A stretch of DNA of 64,000 nucleotides from CAVZBW01 sp963778465 (GTDB taxonomy: Bacteria; Actinomycetota; Acidimicrobiia; Acidimicrobiales; RAAP-2). The stretch is taken from contig CAVZUK010000003.1 of assembly GCA_963778465.1 (NCBI GenBank), forward strand, positions 682,001-746,000, read 5' to 3'. The notes below the pieces were generated by a model. That model had not been told where the DNA came from and did no database searches. It was given only the letters and a program-made list of their open reading frames with translations. Shown here in pieces: positions 62,052 to 64,000 of this stretch. Every line of letters begins with the position of its first letter. Within the stretch, counting starts at the first letter, position 1. Position numbers and translations under genes: made by a program.

Positions 62052-62456
62052 TCAGGCGGCGCCGAGGACCTTTGCCTTCTCCCGGTCGAACTCGTCCTGC
62101 GTAAGCGCGCCCTGGTCCTTCAGCTGGGCCAGGCGTGCGATCTGGTCGGCGGACGATCCCTGGCTGCCCGTCGCTTGCCGGACGTACTCCTTGAACTCGG
62201 TGTCGCGCTGCTTGGCCTGCTGGATCGAGCGCTCGTGCATCCCGCCGCCGCGCACGATCAGGTAGATGAGCACCCCGATGAAGGGGAAGATGATCAGCAC
62301 GATCGCCCAGAGGGCCTTGTGCCATCCCTTGAGGTCGTGGCTCCGAAAAAGATCGAAGAAGACATTGATGAGCAGGAAGATCCACAGGAACAGGATGAAG
62401 AACTCGATGATGGACACGAAGATGTCCAGCAACGGGTATGACGATGCGAGCAGCAA
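62052..62456 (-). CDS. Small membrane protein with SHOCT domain (PLDc_N-SHOCT type)
   Basis: A 134-aa protein. TTG 62456 is preferred because GAGAGGAGAGG lies upstream and the longer frame would run through the tRNA gene. Two TM helices (IIEFFILFLWIFLLINVFF and ALWAIVLIIFPFIGVLIYLI) precede a charged linker and a C-terminal SHOCT motif (ARLAQLKDQGALTQDEFDRE). Common in actinobacteria; function is unknown beyond membrane location and probable oligomerisation. Confidence 0.82.
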   Translation of the reverse strand: MLLASSYPLLDIFVSIIEFFILFLWIFLLINVFFDLFRSHDLKGWHKALWAIVLIIFPFIGVLIYLIVRGGGMHERSIQQAKQRDTEFKEYVRQATGSQGSSADQIARLAQLKDQGALTQDEFDREKAKVLGAA

Positions 62457-62675
62457 CTCTGCCTCTCCTCTCGGGCGCCCGTGGGCCCCTCTCCCGGCTC
62501 TGGCGCGCCCACCCGGGCGGCCGTGCCGGCCCGTCACGTTAGCAACCTCCTTCGGAGGGCAACAGCGGAGGCCAGCGGGGGAATGCACCGACGGGGTGAG
62601 ACTTGCCTCGAACGTCACCGACGCGAGCGAGCCTGTAGCCTGGAGCAGCCCAATGGACGTGTGCGGCGTCGTCGA

Positions 62676-62689
62676 GCTCGAATTCGAGC
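62676..62689. promoter_or_regulatory. 14-bp perfect palindrome upstream of tRNA-Ser
   Basis: GCTCGAATTCGAGC is a perfect palindrome 31 bases before the tRNA. The rest of 62457-62720 contains no gene that I can support; a promoter must lie here but no clear -35/-10 pair was found. Confidence 0.4.
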
Positions 62690-62720
62690 GCCCGACAGCG
62701 CAGTTTGCGGGGGGCTGCAA

Positions 62721-62809
62721 GGAGAGGTGCGAGAGCGGCCGAATCGGACTCACTGCTAATGAGTTGACCGGGGGAACCCGGTCCGAGGGTTCAAATCCCT
62801 CCCTCTCCG
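62721..62809 (+). tRNA. tRNA-Ser (anticodon GCT)
   Basis: The acceptor stem GGAGAGG (62721-62727) pairs with CCTCTCC (62802-62808), and G62809 is the discriminator; CCA is not encoded. The anticodon arm is ACTCA-CTGCTAA-TGAGT with GCT at 62755-62757. A long variable arm (about GACCGGG/CCCGGTC) is typical of class II serine tRNA. The T-arm is GAGGG-TTCAAAT-CCCTC. It reads AGC and AGT codons. Confidence 0.96.
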
Positions 62810-62900
62810 CTCGGACGATGAGGATCGACCAAGGGCGTTCCGGCGGGGGCGCCCGGGTCCCGCGGTGGTCGGGCAGGGCGCGACCTCGCGAGGAGTGAAG

Positions 62901-64000
62901 TTGAACAGGTACTGGTTGGAGACCCTCGGGTGTCCCAAGAACCAGGTGGACGGCGACAAGCTGGCTCACCGGCTCGAAGGGGGCGGCTACCGACGGTCGG
63001 ACGCGCCCGAGGACGCCGACCTGGTGGTGGTCAACACCTGTGCCTTCATCGAGTCGGCGCGCCAGGAATCGATCGAGGCGGTCCTCGAGGCGGCAGCGGC
63101 GCGACGGCCGGGTGCCCGGCTGGTGGTCACCGGCTGCCTCGCCGAGCGCTACGGCGACGAGCTCGCTCGCGCCCTCCCCGAGGTCGACCTCGTCGCCGGG
63201 TTCGGCCGCACCATCGTGCCCGAGGAGCCGCAGGAGGCCCCGGTCCCGGTGCGTCTGACGCGCCGGGTGGCGCTGGAGCCGGTGCTCTCCGCGTCGTCGT
63301 CCTTCGACCTCCTGGAGCTCCCCCGCGGCCCGGCGGAGACACCCTGGGCGTACGTCAAGGTCGCCGAGGGGTGCGACCGCCGGTGCGGCTTCTGCGCCAT
63401 CCCCTCGTTTCGCGGGCCCCAGCGCTCACGCCGCTCCGAGGACATCGTCCGAGAGGTGGCCGACCTCGTGGAGGGCGACGGGCGGGCGCACGGCGGGGTG
63501 CGCGAGATCGTCCTCGTGGCCCAGGACCTCGCCTCCTACGGGCGCGACCGCAGCCAGCCGGGGAGGGCGGCCAGAGGGGGCGCCGTCTCGCCGATCGTGC
63601 GCCTGCTCGGCGAGGTCGACGCCCTCGCCTCGAGGACCCGCCTCCTGTATCTTTACCCGTCCTCGCTCACGGATCCGTTGGTGGAGGCCATCGTGGCCAC
63701 CGGGGTCCCGTACTTCGACCTGTCGCTGCAGCACGTGTCGCGGCCCCTGCTGGCGCGGATGCGTCGGTGGGGAGACGGGTCGCGCTTCCTCGATCGCATC
63801 GAGTCCATCCGGGGGCTGGCGCCCGACGCCACGCTGCGCTCTTCCTTCATCCTCGGCTATCCCGGCGAGACAGAGGAGGACCACGACCGCCTGCTCGCCT
63901 TCCTCGAGGACGCCCAGCTCGACTGGGCGGGCTTCTTCCCGTTTTCACGGGAGGAGGGGACGGCGGCCGCGAGCCTGCCCGACCAGGTGCCCGAGGACCT
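62901..64000 (+). CDS. rimO: Ribosomal protein S12 methylthiotransferase RimO, 3'-truncated by window edge
   Basis: The frame is open from TTG 62901 to the right edge (~366 residues visible). The UPF0004 domain has cluster Cys in LETLGCPKNQVDGDK (Cys11), VVNTCAFIESA and VVTGCLAERYG; the radical-SAM cluster is CDRRCGFC, followed by AIPSFRGPQRSR; and ILGYPGETEEDH is present. LGCPKNQVD and the NTC-A-FI pattern favour RimO over MiaB. It thiomethylates an Asp of S12. GAGGAG lies 5 bases before TTG 62901; GTG 62895 is a possible alternative. Confidence 0.93.
   Translation, partial: MNRYWLETLGCPKNQVDGDKLAHRLEGGGYRRSDAPEDADLVVVNTCAFIESARQESIEAVLEAAAARRPGARLVVTGCLAERYGDELARALPEVDLVAGFGRTIVPEEPQEAPVPVRLTRRVALEPVLSASSSFDLLELPRGPAETPWAYVKVAEGCDRRCGFCAIPSFRGPQRSRRSEDIVREVADLVEGDGRAHGGVREIVLVAQDLASYGRDRSQPGRAARGGAVSPIVRLLGEVDALASRTRLLYLYPSSLTDPLVEAIVATGVPYFDLSLQHVSRPLLARMRRWGDGSRFLDRIESIRGLAPDATLRSSFILGYPGETEEDHDRLLAFLEDAQLDWAGFFPFSREEGTAAASLPDQVPED

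Noticed and set aside
62457..62969. 305-codon minus-strand frame reaching through the tRNA region
   Set aside because: It would read through the tRNA-Ser gene and rimO start; TTG 62456 with a ribosome site gives the membrane protein.

Overview
The window is chromosomal DNA of very high G+C content from an actinobacterium (Actinomycetota). Four things support this: an AfsR/SARP regulator, a SigR/RsrA redox-sensing pair, NDMA-type alcohol dehydrogenase, CarD, DisA and ClpC, and a DUF2342 'F420-associated' hydrolase. The mix of CaiB/BaiF CoA transferase, P450, sulfotransferase and nitronate-monooxygenase-like genes beside a folate/pantothenate/NAD/lysS cluster suggests the class Acidimicrobiia; that is an inference, not a demonstration. 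I see no prophage, insertion sequence, integron, CRISPR array or rRNA operon. One tRNA, Ser(GCT), is present.

Positions 1-31,500 are an accessory, catabolic and secretory half with small transcription units on both strands. It holds a truncated GH30 glycosidase; an exported ABC-type solute-binding protein followed by a frameshifted SARP regulator; a tiny 19-codon transcription unit closed by two hairpins; a DHA2 drug exporter with divergent TetR; a nitronate monooxygenase, an alcohol dehydrogenase and a frameshifted CoA transferase; a secreted mini-protein; a GH5 glycosidase; a quinone-reductase-like enzyme; a TetR-sulfotransferase pair; an NHL-repeat protein; a Tat-exported GH78 rhamnosidase behind a glutamine-synthetase homologue; a secreted beta-helix protein; an FHA-HTH regulator; and a P450-SDR pair.

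Positions 31,500-64,000 are mostly housekeeping. sigR-rsrA leads into a DUF2342 hydrolase. tilS, hpt, folE, folP, a degenerate phosphatase-like protein, folB, folK, a DUF2520 protein, panC, panD, nadB, nadC, coaX and lysS then follow, all on one strand and mostly overlapping or a few bases apart. This run makes tetrahydrofolate, pantothenate/CoA and NAD and ends in translation. A polyprenyl diphosphate synthase faces away from clpC. disA, carD, ispD, ispF, rlmB and the Lhr helicase come next, then TauE/SafE, EthD, CYTH-CHAD, NUDIX and SHOCT genes, tRNA-Ser and the start of rimO, which runs off the right edge.

Two window-wide patterns stand out. First, at least nine genes have a TANNNT -10 hexamer only 6-7 bases before the start codon and no ribosome binding site, which is the signature of leaderless mRNAs. 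Second, three unrelated long genes (the SARP gene, the CoA transferase and lhr) are each broken by exactly one extra base. That points to sequence errors or, less likely, real decay or +1 frameshifting.
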